From contig JAJRPU010000234.1 in NCBI GenBank assembly GCA_024280615.1, positions 1 to 7,818 on the forward strand: a stretch of DNA of 7,818 bases, read 5' to 3'. This document shows, in pieces, positions 5,831 through 7,818 of this stretch; positions within the stretch are counted from its first letter, which is position 1, and each line of letters opens with the position of its first letter. Below the pieces are notes generated by a model. The model was not told the DNA's origin. It saw nothing but the letters and a program-made list of their open reading frames with translations, and made no database searches. This DNA comes from Bacteroidota bacterium. Lineage in GTDB: Bacteria; Bacteroidota; Bacteroidia; JAADEI01. A program made the translations under genes and the position numbers.

Positions 5831-6790
5831 GTGAAGCCGTCCATGATAGTCAGTGGAGGAGACGTGCTAGGGGTGGGTCCTTACCTCATTGCCTTTGGTT
5901 TGCATAAAGGACTATTCCCAGAAAATACATGGATAGTAATCAGTCAGGAAATTGTTGACTATTGGTTCAAAGAGTTATATGGACACGCCTTGCAAATTCC
6001 AGATTCTATAAGGATAATAGACGTTCCGTTGGTGAGAGATTGGCAAGAGCCGATACGGGCAGGACGGATTTCTTTTGAGTATTTATCCAAAGCCACTGAG
6101 TTGGCTAAGAAATATCTAGTTCCACTATTAACATTGCCTATAAATAAAGAACGCTGGGGTAAAGCAGGCATTTCATTCCCGGGACACACTGAATTTTTCA
6201 GACATATATTTCCTTACACGGACCCAATCATGGCAATGAAACACAAGGATTTATTTGTTGTTGCCATTACAGACCACATTCCATTGAAGAAAGTGGTTGA
6301 ACTGTTAAACCGACAGGATTGGGCGGAATCCAGATTGAGGAACATAATTAGGGAACTACTCAAGTTTAGCCACATAAGAAAAATCGCCATCATCGGCTTG
6401 AATCCGCATGCCGGGGAGACGCCATCGCTGGGCACAGAAGAAGCAAATGTATTGAAACCAATCATTAGTAAGTTGAAAGAAGAGTTTACAAGTCTTAGTA
6501 TTGAAGGACCTTTCCCTGCCGATAGTTTCTGGGGAATGGGCAAATGGAAAAACTTTGACGTTGTTTTAGCACCATATCACGACCAAGCATTTATTCCGTT
6601 TAAATTGCTTGTTGAGGGCAAAAGGGGGGTTCATATAACTCTTGGATTGCCGTTCCTAAGGGTTTCGCCAATTCACGGAACCGCTGAGGAAGCAGTAAAA
6701 ACAAGAAATGTGAATGTTGATTCCTTCGTTGAATGTATTGATTTATTGAGAAAGTACATAACGGAATCAAATATGAGCCAATTACAATGA
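5831..6790 (+). CDS. pdxA: PdxA-family 4-hydroxythreonine-4-phosphate dehydrogenase, divergent
   Basis: PdxA oxidises 4-phosphohydroxy-L-threonine with NAD+ in the DXP-dependent pathway to pyridoxal 5'-phosphate. Using the GTG at 5831 the protein is 319 residues and begins MKPSMIVSGGD, placing the Gly-Asp motif where PdxA proteins normally have it. The frame also opens at TTG 5801 (329 residues, 11-nt overlap with the previous gene) and at ATG 5843. Landmarks in the 319-residue numbering are PINKERW (103-109), PGHTEFF (117-123), TDHIPL with His149, GLNPHAGE with His193, and APYHDQ with His250. These three His match the metal ligands of E. coli PdxA in spacing. LGLPFLR and IHGTAEE follow near the end. 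Oddities: the N-terminal GDPAGIGPE consensus is GDVLGVGPY, with the acidic residue replaced by Tyr18, and LVTGPINK is LLTLPINK. Either lineage divergence or altered substrate use is possible. The stop overlaps the next ATG (ATGA), implying translational coupling. Confidence 0.88.
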   Translation: MKPSMIVSGGDVLGVGPYLIAFGLHKGLFPENTWIVISQEIVDYWFKELYGHALQIPDSIRIIDVPLVRDWQEPIRAGRISFEYLSKATELAKKYLVPLLTLPINKERWGKAGISFPGHTEFFRHIFPYTDPIMAMKHKDLFVVAITDHIPLKKVVELLNRQDWAESRLRNIIRELLKFSHIRKIAIIGLNPHAGETPSLGTEEANVLKPIISKLKEEFTSLSIEGPFPADSFWGMGKWKNFDVVLAPYHDQAFIPFKLLVEGKRGVHITLGLPFLRVSPIHGTAEEAVKTRNVNVDSFVECIDLLRKYITESNMSQLQ

Positions 6791-7563
6791 GTTTAAAAAT
6801 CACTTTTCTGGGGACAGGTGGTTCACAGGGAATTCCAGTATTAGGTTGCAATTGTCAGGTGTGCCAGTCTAATGATAAGTATGACAAAAGGCTAAGAACT
6901 TCGGCGTGGATAGAGGTTGATGGACTGAGTATAATCATAGACACCGGTCCGGATTTCAGATTTCAAGCCCTGAACCATAAGATTCAAAAAGTGGATTATG
7001 TTTTGATAACGCATGCTCACAGGGACCACGTTGCAGGATTAGATGAACTGAGAAGTTACTATTTCCTTCAGGGAAAGAAGCCCATTCCAGTATATGCCGA
7101 TGAGATAGCATGGGAATCTATCAAAAAACAGTTTTATTTTATTTTTGAAAATTCTAGTTATCCGGGTGTTTTAAAAATTGAACAAAACTTACTTGAGCGT
7201 TATAAGTCTTTTGTATTGGGAGGAAAGATTGAAGTGGTTCCTTTTGTGGTGTATCATTATATGCTTCCTGTTATGGGATTTCGCATAGGCAAAATGGCAT
7301 ATATGACGGACGTTAGTCGCATTCCACCTGAAAGCATGGAATACTTGAAGGGTCTGGATTTGTTGATTATCAGTGCTTTGCAGAAAGAGTCGCACATTGC
7401 CCATTTTACCTTAAATCAGGCTGTTGAGATAGCCCGTAAGGTGGAAGCCAAACAAACAAGAATAGTGCATATTGGACACAGAATGGGACTTCACAGGGAA
7501 GTTAACCAGGAATTGCCAGAAAACATAAGGCTGGCATACGATGGTGAAGTGATTGAATTATAA
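6787..7563 (+). CDS. MBL-fold metallo-hydrolase, PhnP-like
   Basis: This 258-residue protein of the metallo-beta-lactamase fold is cytoplasmic. It starts FLGTGGSQGIPVLGCNCQVC: Cys21, Cys23 and Cys26 correspond to the structural-zinc cysteines of E. coli PhnP. The active-site motif THAHRDH (75-81) provides His76, His78, Asp80 and His81. Further candidate ligands are His157, Asp175 (MTDVSRIP) and His231 (VHIGHRMGLH), with IAHFTLNQAVEIA (204-216) matching the usual H-x-[ST]-x-x-[EQ]-A segment. E. coli PhnP hydrolyses 5-phosphoribosyl 1,2-cyclic phosphate in phosphonate breakdown, but no phn genes are visible here. In Bacteroidota such stand-alone homologues are generally called only MBL-fold hydrolases, so a phosphodiesterase activity on a cyclic nucleotide-like or RNA-derived substrate is an inference. 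The ATG overlaps the pdxA stop by 4 nt (ATGA), so it is probably translated by coupling and transcribed with pepA and pdxA. Confidence 0.9.
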   Translation: MSLKITFLGTGGSQGIPVLGCNCQVCQSNDKYDKRLRTSAWIEVDGLSIIIDTGPDFRFQALNHKIQKVDYVLITHAHRDHVAGLDELRSYYFLQGKKPIPVYADEIAWESIKKQFYFIFENSSYPGVLKIEQNLLERYKSFVLGGKIEVVPFVVYHYMLPVMGFRIGKMAYMTDVSRIPPESMEYLKGLDLLIISALQKESHIAHFTLNQAVEIARKVEAKQTRIVHIGHRMGLHREVNQELPENIRLAYDGEVIEL

Positions 7564-7570
7564 CGAAATG

Positions 7571-7592
7571 AGTCTGTACAACACTGTTTTTT
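7571..7592 (+). terminator. Weak candidate terminator of the pepA-pdxA-hydrolase unit
   Basis: The T6 run at 7587-7592 follows a poorly paired stretch (AGT at 7571-7573 can meet ACT at 7583-7585, with an internal mismatch). The position just past the last stop is right, but the stem is too weak to be convincing. The unit may end by Rho or at the hairpins further downstream. Confidence 0.25.
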
Positions 7593-7694
7593 AGGTCACA
7601 GAGTTACTGTGTTAAGTTCCCAAATAAGTATTACCCGAGTTACGCACTTTCATTTTAAAGAACATACTGGTATACAGTTAGTTTGTCCTAAATT

Positions 7695-7729
7695 CAGGGT
7701 CTGCTTTTCATTTATGCAGAATTACCCTG
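7695..7729 (-). other. Bulged hairpin at the 5' end of a candidate minus-strand transcript
   Basis: On the minus strand CAGGGT, a 4-nt AATT bulge and CTGC pair with GCAG and ACCCTG, giving 10 bp around an 11-nt loop. The hairpin begins about where transcription from the -7 box at 7735-7742 would start. It could be the 5' structure of a small RNA or of a leader, or simply an intergenic repeat. No family is recognised. Confidence 0.35.
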
Positions 7730-7734
7730 TATTA

Positions 7735-7769
7735 CAAAGGTAGATAAAATTTTTTTATCAGTTGCAAAA
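7735..7769 (-). promoter_or_regulatory. Candidate minus-strand promoter containing a palindrome
   Basis: The minus strand reads TTTTG (7765-7769), a 22-nt spacer, then TACCTTTG (7735-7742), an exact TAnnTTTG. The spacer is longer than the usual 19 or so. Inside it is a perfect inverted repeat, GATAAAA-TTT-TTTTATC (7743-7759), which touches the -7 box and might be an operator. The AT-richness makes chance matches more likely. Confidence 0.4.
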
Positions 7770-7818
7770 TCACAAGAACTTTTCATAACGTAAAACACCC
7801 CAATTTTTGCTGAAAAAC

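Larger units (their letters stand above)
7564..7818. other. Gene-poor right end with several small inverted repeats
   Basis: No reading frame of useful size is seen on either strand over these 255 bases. The contents are a T6 run (7587-7592) about 24 nt after the hydrolase stop, a small hairpin CACAG/CTGTG (7597-7611), a short hairpin ACTG/CAGT (7666-7678), a longer bulged hairpin (7695-7729) and a minus-strand promoter-like stretch (7735-7769). A 17-codon minus-strand frame (7612-7665) exists but has no support as a gene. Confidence 0.6.

Noticed and set aside
7612..7665. 17-codon minus-strand frame MFFKMKVRNSGNTYLGT as a small protein or leader peptide
   Set aside because: Too short to support from sequence alone; no ribosome-binding context and no recognised family.

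Overview
The window most likely comes from a member of the Bacteroidota. Two secreted proteins carry, or appear to carry, type IX secretion system (T9SS) C-terminal sorting domains. Several genes are preceded by TAnnTTTG boxes, the -7 element of Bacteroidota promoters, and starts generally lack strong Shine-Dalgarno sequences. The DNA is moderately AT-rich and genes are tightly packed. Nothing in the sequence fixes the genus.

Left part (1-1846, + strand): the 3' part of a yebC/TACO1-family gene runs in from the left edge. It is followed after 14 nt by a complete class-3-like aldehyde dehydrogenase. A strong GC-rich hairpin (1867-1889) then separates this unit from a convergent minus-strand gene.

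Middle (1937-4289): a small minus-strand gene encodes a lipoprotein whose tail is five tandem xGKCG pentapeptides, three of them exactly EGKCG. That motif is the modified core of HvfA-type copper-binding peptides, so this is the most interesting item here. No DUF692/MNIO modifying enzyme is present in the window. Upstream of it, also on the minus strand, is a T9SS sorting-domain protein. Divergent from that gene is a secreted protein with a degenerate sorting-like tail. The two divergent genes share a roughly 130-bp intergenic region holding a good minus-strand promoter and a 19-bp imperfect palindrome.

Right part (4345-7563, + strand): a tight three-gene unit encodes an M17 leucyl aminopeptidase, a divergent PdxA (vitamin B6 synthesis) and a PhnP-like metallo-beta-lactamase-fold hydrolase. 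The spacing is very short between the first two genes, and the last two overlap in an ATGA. The three reactions are not obviously one pathway, so this looks like a housekeeping co-transcription unit.

Right end (7564-7818): no substantial gene. It holds a candidate minus-strand promoter with a 17-bp palindrome between its boxes, followed by a bulged hairpin at the expected 5' end of the transcript. This may be a small RNA or leader, but that is a guess from pattern alone.
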